Part shown: one piece after another, positions 1 to 9,525 of the stretch
How positions within the stretch are numbered: the stretch's first letter is position 1
Layout: each line of letters begins with the position of its first letter
From: CAVPKN01 sp963832835
Lineage (GTDB): Bacteria > Chlamydiota > Chlamydiia > Chlamydiales > JAAKFR01
Reading direction: 5' to 3'
Assembly (NCBI GenBank): GCA_963832835.1
Contig: CAWHVD010000001.1
Coordinates: 2,356,001-2,420,000, forward strand
DNA: 64,000 nucleotides
Made by a program: the position numbers and the translations under genes
Notes under the pieces: model-generated
What the model saw: only the letters and a program-made list of their open reading frames with translations
Told to the model about the DNA's origin: nothing
Database searches by the model: none

Positions 1-2595
1 GCCAGTGAGTTTTACAAAACAAAAAGCAAAGAAGCTTGGAATAAGAGCGTCTTCTATGATGATAGTGCAGCAGTAAAAGCTCAGACATTTGCTAAGACCT
101 TGCAGTATGAATACGCACATGAGGCCTATCAGCAGGTTGTTTCCTTGAATCCCAATGATGTAAGTGCTCAATATAAGTTAGGAGATTTTGAGCAGCGCAT
201 CGGAAAATACCAAGGTGCACTTCTTAGAAATGTGAAGGCGCTGGCATTAGCTCAACAAAACTATGGTGAAAATCATGAAGAAGTGGCTATTTGCTATAAT
301 AATATTGCCGTGGTCTATGGCCAATTAGGAGACTATGACAAAGCCCTCAATTTCCATTATAAATCATTAGAAATAAGAATTAAGCTCATAGGCGAAGATG
401 GCCTTATGGCGTCCTTAACTTACTCCAATCTTGGCTTAATCTATAAAAAGCTTGGTAATTACGCAAAGGCTTGTGAATTTTACCAAAAGGCTTTGAATAT
501 TAGGGTCCAAAGCTTTGGAACAAACCACCCGGAGGTAGCTCTTATCTATAATCAGCTAGGATGTCTCTATGACGAGCTTGCTGAGTACACAAAAGCTCTT
601 GAGTATCATCGAATCACATTAACTATTAGGCTTCTATTTCTGAATGAAAACCACCCCGATGTGGCGACATCCTACAACAATACGGCTATGACCTACAAGC
701 ATCTTGCTCTCTATGATAAAGCCCTAGAATGTTTTCAAAAAGCCTTGAGAGTTAATCTCCATGTCCTGGGAGAAAATCACCCCGATCTAGCTAAAATATA
801 TAGCAATATAGGCCTTGTATATGATGCTACCGGTGTTTATGAGAAAGCCCTCGATTTTTATCAAAAGGCTTTGAAGATTAGGCTACAGACTTTAACTCCA
901 AACCACCCGGATATTGCCCAAAATTACAATAATATCGGCATTACCTATCTAAACCTTGGAAAGCTCTCTGAAGCCCTGGATTCCTGCCTCAAAGGTTTAA
1001 CAATTAGATGTGAGGTATTACCAGAAAGCCATCCCGATTTAGCTGAAAGCTACATGGGTATTGGCTCTATCTATCATAAGAGCGCAAATCCAGATCAAGC
1101 TCTCGATTTTTATCAAAAGGCTTTGGCAATTAGACTCGTTGCCTTTGGTGAGCGCCATCCTGATGTAGCCTCTTGTTATAATCATATGGGGGGGGCCTAT
1201 AACGGTATGGGCGATTACAAAATGGGTCTTGAATTCTATCAAAAGGGATTAGATCTTCATATTCAAATATTTGGCGAAGATCATCCACAAGTTGCTGCCT
1301 GTTATAATAATATTGGTACTCTCCATTTTGATATGCATAACATGGGCCAAGCACTTCAATTTTTCCAAAAGGCTTTACCCATACAACGTAAGCTTCTAGG
1401 GGACAATCATAACCAGATCGCTACGTGTTATCAAAATATTGCCTCCGCACATGAAGCATTGCAAGAGTACAACGAAGCACTTCAGTTTATTGAAATGGCT
1501 TTATCCATTAATATCAATACGTTTGGGAATAATCACATAGCTGTGGCTCAAAGTTATCAAATGATGGCCTCTATTTATCGAGCTTTAAAGGAGTATGAAA
1601 AAGCTCTCGATTGCTTGCGAAGCAATTTGAACATCCGTTTCGATCTTTTGGGTAATGAGCACTCTTCCCTGGCACAGGGGATGGAACAGATGGCTTCTAT
1701 TTATTTCGAAATGGGCAAATACTTTAAAGCTTTGGAACTCTATCAAAATATTCTGCCCATGCGCTTCCAGGAATTAAGGGATGATGTTCCCTTTTTTATC
1801 CAGGCTTATAGTGCCATCGCTACTTTTTTTCATCAGAGAGAGAGCTATACACAGGCGCTCAATTTTTACCAAATGGCTTTGAAGATTAAAGTTCAAGCTT
1901 TGGGTGAAGACCATCCCTCCGTGGGACTAAGCTATAACCAAATGGGCATGTGCTATGAGGAAATGGGACAGTTGAACAAAAGCCTTGAATTTCACCAAAA
2001 GTACTTAAGGATTGTAATTCTCGAGAAAGGTGAAAACCATTCCGAAGTAGCCTCCGCCTGTAATAATGTTGCTGTCGCTTATAAATCGATTGAGGATTAC
2101 CCAAAAGCAATCGAATTTTACCATAAAGCTCTAATGATCAGGATCCAAACCTTTGGCGAGGATCACATGTCAGTTGCAGGAAGTTACAACAATATCGGGG
2201 GGATCTATGAGATACAGAAAGAGTATTTCAATGCTCTCGAATGTTACCGGAAAGCACTGGGCATTTTAATTCACGTAGTAGGTGAAGATCACAAGTATGT
2301 GGGCGGAAGTTATAATATGATTGCAAAGGTCTATTACAGTCTTGGAGAACATCAAAAAGCCCTAGAAACTTACCAAAAAGCTTTGAAGGTCTGGCTCCAG
2401 CATCATGCAGAAGATGCCGCGCAAATGTGCAACATTGAACCTATAATTGCTCAAATGATTCTATCTGTAACAAAAAAACCACAGACTTCTCTTAAAGTGA
2501 TGCAAGAAGTATATCTCCTTTCCAAAAAGCTTTTGGGAGAAGAGCATCTGATAACTAAACAACTCCTCCAAATAGTGGCAAATTTAACAAGTTAA
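1..2595 (+). CDS. Kinesin-light-chain-type TPR repeat protein (5' end outside window)
   Basis: The reading frame is open from base 1; the first start-like codon (TTG at 100) has no convincing ribosome site, so I treat the gene as 5'-partial. Nearly the whole product is about 17 tandem 42-residue TPR units of kinesin light chain type. Each has a linker such as GENHPDVA or GEDHPSVG, then a helix pair around YNNIG...Y...KALE, then FYQKALKIR. No catalytic domain, signal peptide or membrane segment is visible. TPR solenoids of this type are protein-protein scaffolds and are expanded in amoeba-associated chlamydiae, where some are thought to act on host proteins; that role here is inference. The next gene starts 6 bp downstream and carries the same TPR type at its C-terminus, so the two are probably co-transcribed and functionally related. 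Confidence 0.85.
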   Translation, partial: ASEFYKTKSKEAWNKSVFYDDSAAVKAQTFAKTLQYEYAHEAYQQVVSLNPNDVSAQYKLGDFEQRIGKYQGALLRNVKALALAQQNYGENHEEVAICYNNIAVVYGQLGDYDKALNFHYKSLEIRIKLIGEDGLMASLTYSNLGLIYKKLGNYAKACEFYQKALNIRVQSFGTNHPEVALIYNQLGCLYDELAEYTKALEYHRITLTIRLLFLNENHPDVATSYNNTAMTYKHLALYDKALECFQKALRVNLHVLGENHPDLAKIYSNIGLVYDATGVYEKALDFYQKALKIRLQTLTPNHPDIAQNYNNIGITYLNLGKLSEALDSCLKGLTIRCEVLPESHPDLAESYMGIGSIYHKSANPDQALDFYQKALAIRLVAFGERHPDVASCYNHMGGAYNGMGDYKMGLEFYQKGLDLHIQIFGEDHPQVAACYNNIGTLHFDMHNMGQALQFFQKALPIQRKLLGDNHNQIATCYQNIASAHEALQEYNEALQFIEMALSININTFGNNHIAVAQSYQMMASIYRALKEYEKALDCLRSNLNIRFDLLGNEHSSLAQGMEQMASIYFEMGKYFKALELYQNILPMRFQELRDDVPFFIQAYSAIATFFHQRESYTQALNFYQMALKIKVQALGEDHPSVGLSYNQMGMCYEEMGQLNKSLEFHQKYLRIVILEKGENHSEVASACNNVAVAYKSIEDYPKAIEFYHKALMIRIQTFGEDHMSVAGSYNNIGGIYEIQKEYFNALECYRKALGILIHVVGEDHKYVGGSYNMIAKVYYSLGEHQKALETYQKALKVWLQHHAEDAAQMCNIEPIIAQMILSVTKKPQTSLKVMQEVYLLSKKLLGEEHLITKQLLQIVANLTS

Positions 2596-2601
2596 GGATT
2601 T

Positions 2602-5600
2602 ATGGCTCTAACACCTACCGACTCTTCTTCAGCAGCAGTTAAATCCCTTCTGGCAAGATGGGATTCTCTCGAAACTTTTGTTGGCACTGCGGGAGAGAGC
2701 AAGCAGAATATAGAACAAGAAACTGTTGAAATGATTCATACTTTATATGCGGACTTGTCACAGCTTGTACCAAAAGTCCCTAGCCATAAAATTGCAAGGG
2801 TGTATGAACATCATGATAATTTAAAAGAACAACATGAGAAGTATTTAAAAGAAAAAGAATTAAGCGACACCCCTCTCATCCCACCTCAAGGGATAGGGCC
2901 TTCTATTGGACAGGCAATTTCCTTACCTAATCTGAGAGCTCCTAAAACAAAAAAGGTTCAAAAAAAGGTAGTTGTTCATGCTCAGTCAGATCCTGCCGTA
3001 AAGTTCAAACCTAAAGGGAGCTCTAGCAAAGTCGGCTCACACCTATTACATCATTACCAGCTTTATACAGAAATTTGTAAATTTGCGAAAAGTCCATCGG
3101 AATTCTTTTTAGCACTTAAGCGTTTGAAACAACAAAATGATGCGTTGGTTTTTTCCTTACTTCCGAAGTTACGATTTCCTGAAGAGCTCTGCATCCAGGA
3201 GACTGTAAACTCCTTAAATGATTATGATACTGACTCACTCGATATAGGGAACCCTCTATTTTCTTCAATCAACCAGGTAATTTCAGAAATAAGCGACTTG
3301 CTAAAAAAAGGGCAATGCTCTTCTCAAACAACTCCTTTGCTTCAAGAAATCAATGATTTATATAAGAATTATATCCAACAAGTTTGTAGCTCAAGAGGAG
3401 AGAGGAGACATTCCTTATTGGTTGGAAAAGTGCGTATTTTTATTCGAGATGAGTGCCATTTTCTCGAACAAAAAATAGGACGAGAGATTGCATGCCTCGA
3501 TCGTTATGGTTACTTAGATCGTGACAATGCGTTTGGTGCCGGAGCCGTCTCTCATCTTGGTTCTGCCTTTTTTAAACGTCCTTGGGGTCTGAACCCTCTG
3601 ATGCCCAGTGAAGAGTTTGCCGTACATACGTTGCATAGCTTACTGTCTGATCAAATAGGTATTACGGCAACTCAATTGATTAAGATTGAAAACCTCTGGG
3701 TTAAATCTATATGTTCAGATGAATCAGTAAGTTCCAAAATACTTCAAGGCCTTGTTGCAGATATTTCAAATCAGGTTGATGATCGACTGTTAGTCAATAA
3801 GCCCGGCTATCTTATACAAAAGGTATTTGAAACACACCCTGCGTTGGAAAAAGAGTATCCGTTTTTAAGAAAACGAGTCAGCCACATTATGCTATCTTCT
3901 TATGGCATTGAAGGAAAGAACCTCAAAGAAACGCTGTTGGCTGGACAAGGAAAAGACTTAAGGATCCATCCAGAAAATTTTACAGCTCTATGTATTCTAG
4001 GCTTCCTTACTTTACCTACAGATGGTAGAAGCGACAATTTCATCGTAACCCCCTCTAAAGGTAATCTTAGCAAAGTTGTAGGGATAGACAATGATGGTGT
4101 TTTTAGTTCAGCGATTTCAATCACGAAACAAAAGCCCTATCTAGAATTAAAATATTCGATATTGTTGCTGCCCCAAATGAACATGAAAATAGATGAAAAT
4201 TTCGTCAAAAAATTTCTAAAAACAAGGCCGGAAGACATTTTTTTGAATTGGTTGAGGGCCCTTGAAATCAAAGAAAAAGAAGATTTAGAACTCCTGTCTC
4301 TCGGAATATTTGACGAAGAGGATTATAAAAAGCTCTATTTGCCATTAAAAATTACACCTCAGGCTTTGATCGCTCTCTATCTTAGATTAAAGCAGATTCA
4401 TAATTTTGTGCGTAAAAAGACAGAGGCCACTCATTGGGAATTAGTATCAGAATTATTCCCTGTCATCGCAAAAATCTATCAAACATTACTACAAAAAACG
4501 AACAATAATATTCAAGAAGCTGAAAATTGGCTTTTTGATCGAAGAGAACGGCCAATTCTTTTAGAAGAATGGATAGATGATAAATCCTTATTATCTAAAG
4601 AAGCTTTAAATTTATTATACTGGGATGGGAAACAAGAAAAATTAGGCCAATGTATTCAAAAATGTTTAGAGATTATCCCCTGTTCATTAAATAAAATGGA
4701 ACAAATGCTTTGGATCGAGAAGATGTTCCTGCTTTTCCCTGGCCAAAATACACTTATTCTTAAAAATTGCTTACTAGAAGATTTAGATTGGACGCGGCTT
4801 TTTACTTTGCATCAGATAAGTCTTTTAAGCTTAGAAAAATGTCCATTCGTAACGGAGATCGGCCTAATTCCTGTTCTTCAGCATCAAAAGCATATTCACT
4901 TGAAGATTGGTTTATGCCCTGCTCTTTCTAAAAAAGCTCTGAAGCAATTAATTCTCGTATGCCAACAAAAACAACATCGTGTTTCTCTCCTTGTAGGCGA
5001 CCAAGAAATCCTTCTAGACCGGCCATTGTTGCAAAAAAATTTAGAAGTTTGCCTCGAATATGAACATTTAGAGTATGCAGAAATTTGCATGCACCTAGGT
5101 GCTAGATGGGATTTCATCTATGATGGAGGAAATCTTCTTCATAAATTTGCAGAAAAAAAATGTCCCAAATCACTCTCCTTTCTCATTAATCATGGTTTAA
5201 AAACAAATAGCCTGAATCGATTTCAACAAACGCCGCTCCACCTTGCTGCACAAGAGGGTCAAAAAGAAAATGTAGCCCTTCTTCTACAGCATAAAGTAGA
5301 GGTGGATTGTCGCGATAGCAGTGAGCGCACTCCTCTATTTTTGGCCACCCTAAGAGGTCATTTGGAGATTGTCAAACTCTTGACAGCACAGAAAGCTGAT
5401 GTTCTTTTAATAGGAAGTGAAGCAAAAGAAACCCTTGTGCATGTGGCAGCCTATTATGGACAGTTTGATCTTCTTTGTTATTTTTTTACACTTCCCCAGA
5501 TCCAAAAGCTCGTGGATGCACAGGATAGTGATGGAAGAACAGCGCTCCATAGAGCAGTCAATGGCAACAACGATCCTAGGATTGTCACCCTACTTTTAAA

Positions 5601-7890
5601 ACATGGATTTAACCCTAACGCTGAAAATTCATGGGGTTACCTACCTATTCATTTTGCTGCAAAAGAGGGACGAGAAGAGAGCGTTAGGGTTTTGTTGGAA
5701 AACCAATCTAAAACCTATGTACGTAATAAAAATGGAGATCTTCCTTTTGACTTGGCCATTCGACATGCCCAGGATAGCGTAGTTCTTTTATTTTTAGCTC
5801 CTGAAAAACGGTTGGAAGTGATTCCAAATCCTTTACCTAAGGATTTAGAGGGCTACCATTACAGTTGCATAGGAAAAGCTAAAAAAACTGGGGATTTTAT
5901 TGCGGAAATCCTCTACTTAGGAAAAACGAGTGATTTTTATCTTCAGAAAGATGCTTTTATCAAAGCGGCACAACTAGCCAATTCTGCTCTATCAATTGCC
6001 TATGCAAACAAGCACCTAGGATCACAAAACTACTTGTATTCTCGTTTAGAAAGGATTGAGGGCCTATATCTAAATTCTCTAGGAATCAAGGTTGCTTCTG
6101 ATTATAGAAATTACATTAAAAAATGTAGGGAGCGCGCTAGTAAAGCCTTTGATGATGCAAAAAGCACATTAAAAAATACATCCGATATACAGCAAGCCAC
6201 TCGCAAGTATACAACTGATGTGAAGAGTATTTTGTGCGCCTTTATTCAAGATGCTGTGAGTCTCTTCGGTCAACCACCTTGTAAATATGCCTTTGTTGTA
6301 CGAGGTGCCATGGCAAGGCAAGAAATGACCTTCCATTCTGGCATCGAATTGATGGTCATGATTTCTCAAGATGATGTGGAAGCACAGAAGTATTTTTCTC
6401 ATCTTATACAATTTTTAGAGCTCAGATTTGTGAATATGGGTGAACATGAATCATTTACATTCCGTTTTTTAGGGATAGGAGCTCCAGGTCAGCTAGCAAC
6501 AGCCCTTCTTGAACAGATCAAACAGGTATATTTTTCCCCTGATATTTTAGATACACTATCTGTAGTTACAGGAGATGAGAAGCTTCTTGCAGCCTACCAA
6601 AAAATTGTAAATTCGAAAGAAAATGGCCCACTAAAAACTACGGCAGCTTTTCGAATGCTAGCTGGGCATTTAAAAGATTTAAGCCTAGGTATTTTCAGTC
6701 AACAAGAGGTGAATAATTCTTTTTTGAAACAATTTTTTGCTTCCCTCCAAGGGATCATAGGATCTTTGGCTTTATTGTCTAATGTGGAAAATGAAAACAC
6801 ATTTGAGCAAATTCAGAAGTTGAAGGGTCTATCCAAAGAAGGGGTAGGGAATCTTCAAGAAACTATGAGGACAGTTCTTAGATTAAAATTTGAAGCCTGT
6901 TTGCCTAATGGAAAAGAAAAAATGGATCCATTGCCGGCTTTTAGACAAGTCAATAAAACCGTGATCCCTTTTCTACAAAGGGTACAAGCCTTTTACATCC
7001 AAAAAGACAGGAACGTTTTTAAAAGCCAGGTTTTTTACGAAGAACATTTTACCCAACCGGTACTAAGCGGGCAACTGATTTTACCCCATAATTTGTTGCT
7101 CCAAAATGACCCTGAAGCTTCCGCAATATCACATTTCCTAGCCGTATCTCACATGGCTGACAAAGATCATAAAAAAGCGCTTGAATGCTTTCAAAATGAT
7201 TTGGCAATCAGCCAAGTCATTTTTGGGGAATGTCATCCACAAATAGCAGCTATCTATGACAGAATTACAGATATACACTTGATTCTTGATGACCATGAAA
7301 ATGTCATTGAATGTCAGTTAAAAAAGCTAAAAATAGAACTAGTGCTAGAGAGACAGACTCCAACGAATCTAGCAAAAACATATGGGATCATTGCCGCTGC
7401 TTATTTTAGACTTGGCAATGATGAAGCTGCTCTTGACAACCACCTGCTTGCTCTTAAAGCAGGAGCTCTTTTTATAACCCACCCCGATCTTAAATCTTCT
7501 TATGACTTACTCTACAAATTATGTATAAAGCTTAATCGCACCTGTTTAGCAATAGAATTTTTTCAGAAATCATTTAATATTTCTCTTCTTGAGTTAGGCG
7601 AAGATCATCCTACCATCGCTTTGTCTAGAATCCGTTTGAGTCAGATGCATCAGAAAACTAAATATTATGCAGGGGGATTAGCAGAAGCTGAAAAAGCGTT
7701 CTTTGTCCTGGCTGATTTTCATAAACAACCTAGGACTGATCTTATCAAGGCACTTCAAGAGGTATGTAACTGCCTTGTGCAGCTCCTCATAATTGCACCT
7801 GACAGACTAGAGAAAATTCACAATTTAGCCACACAGTTTTTGCTAGAGGATGATCCACTCCTACAACAATTGGTTGCATGCAAAAAATGA
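2602..7890 (+). CDS. Large ankyrin and TPR repeat protein with kinase-like and nucleotidyltransferase-like motifs
   Basis: This 1762-residue protein starts at ATG 2602, 6 bp after the upstream TPR gene, with an AAGGA-like ribosome site. Around residues 473-495, DGRSDNFIV followed by VVGIDNDGVF resembles the catalytic and metal-binding motifs of PI3/4-kinase-like or HipA-like folds. Residues about 835-1057 carry six or so ankyrin repeats (for example TPLHLAAQEGQ, TALHRAVNG). Around residue 1230, RGAMARQEMTFHSGIEL resembles the DUF294/GlnD-type nucleotidyltransferase motif (GSxxRxEMTPYSDxEF), but the expected SD is SG, so activity is doubtful. Kinesin-light-chain-type TPRs occupy residues about 1510-1685. 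The mix of eukaryotic-like repeats suggests a host-interacting protein. The ankyrin and TPR calls are firm; the enzymatic resemblances are by eye and uncertain. Confidence 0.8.
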   Translation: MALTPTDSSSAAVKSLLARWDSLETFVGTAGESKQNIEQETVEMIHTLYADLSQLVPKVPSHKIARVYEHHDNLKEQHEKYLKEKELSDTPLIPPQGIGPSIGQAISLPNLRAPKTKKVQKKVVVHAQSDPAVKFKPKGSSSKVGSHLLHHYQLYTEICKFAKSPSEFFLALKRLKQQNDALVFSLLPKLRFPEELCIQETVNSLNDYDTDSLDIGNPLFSSINQVISEISDLLKKGQCSSQTTPLLQEINDLYKNYIQQVCSSRGERRHSLLVGKVRIFIRDECHFLEQKIGREIACLDRYGYLDRDNAFGAGAVSHLGSAFFKRPWGLNPLMPSEEFAVHTLHSLLSDQIGITATQLIKIENLWVKSICSDESVSSKILQGLVADISNQVDDRLLVNKPGYLIQKVFETHPALEKEYPFLRKRVSHIMLSSYGIEGKNLKETLLAGQGKDLRIHPENFTALCILGFLTLPTDGRSDNFIVTPSKGNLSKVVGIDNDGVFSSAISITKQKPYLELKYSILLLPQMNMKIDENFVKKFLKTRPEDIFLNWLRALEIKEKEDLELLSLGIFDEEDYKKLYLPLKITPQALIALYLRLKQIHNFVRKKTEATHWELVSELFPVIAKIYQTLLQKTNNNIQEAENWLFDRRERPILLEEWIDDKSLLSKEALNLLYWDGKQEKLGQCIQKCLEIIPCSLNKMEQMLWIEKMFLLFPGQNTLILKNCLLEDLDWTRLFTLHQISLLSLEKCPFVTEIGLIPVLQHQKHIHLKIGLCPALSKKALKQLILVCQQKQHRVSLLVGDQEILLDRPLLQKNLEVCLEYEHLEYAEICMHLGARWDFIYDGGNLLHKFAEKKCPKSLSFLINHGLKTNSLNRFQQTPLHLAAQEGQKENVALLLQHKVEVDCRDSSERTPLFLATLRGHLEIVKLLTAQKADVLLIGSEAKETLVHVAAYYGQFDLLCYFFTLPQIQKLVDAQDSDGRTALHRAVNGNNDPRIVTLLLKHGFNPNAENSWGYLPIHFAAKEGREESVRVLLENQSKTYVRNKNGDLPFDLAIRHAQDSVVLLFLAPEKRLEVIPNPLPKDLEGYHYSCIGKAKKTGDFIAEILYLGKTSDFYLQKDAFIKAAQLANSALSIAYANKHLGSQNYLYSRLERIEGLYLNSLGIKVASDYRNYIKKCRERASKAFDDAKSTLKNTSDIQQATRKYTTDVKSILCAFIQDAVSLFGQPPCKYAFVVRGAMARQEMTFHSGIELMVMISQDDVEAQKYFSHLIQFLELRFVNMGEHESFTFRFLGIGAPGQLATALLEQIKQVYFSPDILDTLSVVTGDEKLLAAYQKIVNSKENGPLKTTAAFRMLAGHLKDLSLGIFSQQEVNNSFLKQFFASLQGIIGSLALLSNVENENTFEQIQKLKGLSKEGVGNLQETMRTVLRLKFEACLPNGKEKMDPLPAFRQVNKTVIPFLQRVQAFYIQKDRNVFKSQVFYEEHFTQPVLSGQLILPHNLLLQNDPEASAISHFLAVSHMADKDHKKALECFQNDLAISQVIFGECHPQIAAIYDRITDIHLILDDHENVIECQLKKLKIELVLERQTPTNLAKTYGIIAAAYFRLGNDEAALDNHLLALKAGALFITHPDLKSSYDLLYKLCIKLNRTCLAIEFFQKSFNISLLELGEDHPTIALSRIRLSQMHQKTKYYAGGLAEAEKAFFVLADFHKQPRTDLIKALQEVCNCLVQLLIIAPDRLEKIHNLATQFLLEDDPLLQQLVACKK

Positions 7891-7933
7891 AAAAATAGTT
7901 CAGAAGCATCTGTGCATTTAAATTTGCCCTAAA

Positions 7934-8111
7934 CTCGACTTTGTACATTTTTGGGGTCGCCTGCCTCGTCTATTTACTCTCAGACATTTGCCTTCGGCAA
8001 ACTGGGCGTTTATTTAAACCGGAAGGGGTTTTTAACCCCTTCCGGTTTAAATAAACGCCCCTGACAGCAAATATCTCGAGGCCTTCGACCCCAAAAATGT
8101 ACAAAGTCGAG
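7934..8111. terminator. 178-bp nested palindrome between convergent genes
   Basis: Outer arms 7934-7959 and 8086-8111 are perfect 26-bp inverted repeats. Nested inside is a perfect 27-bp stem (8004-8030 with 8034-8060) with a 3-nt loop. The sequence between the two pairs also matches imperfectly on both sides, apart from a small extra hairpin (TTGCC TTC GGCAA) on the left. It sits between the ankyrin/TPR gene (+) and nqrF (-), so it probably terminates transcription from both sides. Its length and full-length symmetry also fit a mobile palindromic repeat. Confidence 0.8.
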
Positions 8112-8118
8112 CTAAAGA

Positions 8119-9423
8119 TTAGCTACCGAAGTCGTCCAGAACGATATTCTGGCGCGGCACTCCATAGTTATCGAGTAATTTCAATACGCTCGAGTTATGC
8201 AATGGAGGACCGCAAACATAATACAAGCACTCTTCGGGCTCTTCCATCTTCTTGAGACCACCTGTTTCAAAAGCCCGGAATAAGAAATTCGTTTTGACAG
8301 GATCATCCTTAGGCCAGCCGGATTCTAAATCTTCAGGCAAAGGTTCTGAAAGAACCAAATGATAATGGAAGTTATCATGCTCGCTTGCCAACTGTTCATA
8401 CTCGGTTTGATAGATATTCTCTTTCAAAGAGCGAGCTCCATACCAAAAATCGACTTGGCGACTTGTCTTTTCAGTCTTAAACAGGTGGAGGACATGGCTA
8501 CGGCCAAATGATGAACCGGCTCCTCCGATCAAAAAAACCAGTGGGCGGTCATCATCGATCATGAAGGATTCGCCATAGGGTCCAGATAGTTTGATGGTAT
8601 CATTCGGTTTTAAACCGAAGATATAGCTCGAACAAATACCCCAGGGCAATTTTTCCATCATCACTCCTTTAATAAACGGAGGTGTGGCAATGCGTATATT
8701 GAATTTGAGGATTCTCCCTTCAGCTGGATAGGAAGCCATTGAGTAAGCACGAATCACCTCTCCTGAAGAGAGGTGGCTGAAATCGATCGGGTGATTAAAA
8801 AGAGCAAACTTCTCCCAGTCTGGATAATACTGCGGGTCCATCGTCTTTTTCCAATCACTGGTGTTCGTCACGAAGTGAGGAACATGGAATTGAAGATAGC
8901 CTCCGGATCGATAGGGGACCTCTTCCCCCTCTGGCAGCTCAACAACCAACTCTTTGATGAACGTGGCGACATTCTCATTGCTAACAACTCGCGCACTCCA
9001 TTCTTTGACACTCAAATACCTCTCTTCGATATGGACATGTAAGTCGTGCTTCACTTTGAGTTGACACGAGAGACGCCATCCCTCTTTAAGCTCCATTTTA
9101 GAGAAGGTCGCTTTGTCTGTCTCAAGCGGATCATCTTTACCATCCAACACCTGCACACGACACTGCTTGCAAGTGGCTTTTCCTCCACACGGGGAAGGAA
9201 CGGGGATCCCTTCAGAGGTCAAAGCAGCGAGCAACGTCTGCCCCCCAACAACAGTCTTACTCAAATTGGGATCTTCGTTAATTTGGATAATACAAGGGGC
9301 ACTGCTGACAAGTTTTTTTTTGGCGTAGAGAATCATCACCGTTAAACACAGGCAAATGATCACAAAAGCTGCAACAGCAACCGAAATGAGAGTCAGTCCT
9401 TGTAGAAGGGAGGCTAAGCACAT
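8119..9423 (-). CDS. nqrF: Na+-translocating NADH:quinone reductase subunit F
   Basis: NqrF takes electrons from NADH through FAD and a 2Fe-2S cluster into the Na+-pumping NQR complex in the inner membrane. I chose ATG 9423 (434 residues, MCLASLLQG) over an upstream TTG at 9450, because chlamydial NqrF is about 431 residues. Visible are an N-terminal membrane helix (VAVAAFVIICLCL), the ferredoxin-type cysteines CGGKATCKQC plus LSC, the FAD-binding RAYSMASYP, the NADH-binding GGAGSSFGRSH, YYVCGPPLHNSS, and the family C-terminus LDDFGS. It is divergent from htpG. In C. trachomatis nqr6 (CT740) sits next to yajC; here htpG, a MITE and a hypothetical gene lie between them. Confidence 0.96.
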   Translation of the reverse strand: MCLASLLQGLTLISVAVAAFVIICLCLTVMILYAKKKLVSSAPCIIQINEDPNLSKTVVGGQTLLAALTSEGIPVPSPCGGKATCKQCRVQVLDGKDDPLETDKATFSKMELKEGWRLSCQLKVKHDLHVHIEERYLSVKEWSARVVSNENVATFIKELVVELPEGEEVPYRSGGYLQFHVPHFVTNTSDWKKTMDPQYYPDWEKFALFNHPIDFSHLSSGEVIRAYSMASYPAEGRILKFNIRIATPPFIKGVMMEKLPWGICSSYIFGLKPNDTIKLSGPYGESFMIDDDRPLVFLIGGAGSSFGRSHVLHLFKTEKTSRQVDFWYGARSLKENIYQTEYEQLASEHDNFHYHLVLSEPLPEDLESGWPKDDPVKTNFLFRAFETGGLKKMEEPEECLYYVCGPPLHNSSVLKLLDNYGVPRQNIVLDDFGS

Positions 9424-9525
9424 TTGCCTAAAGCTATAGCGATATTTCAATTTCTCTTCAAGTGAAGAGCCTATTTATGCTACACTTTTGAACTTCATCA
9501 AAAATCTTACTTTAGATAGGTACAT

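Noticed and set aside
9424..9450. TTG start for NqrF nine codons upstream
   Set aside because: The ATG at 9423 gives the family length and a normal membrane N-terminus.
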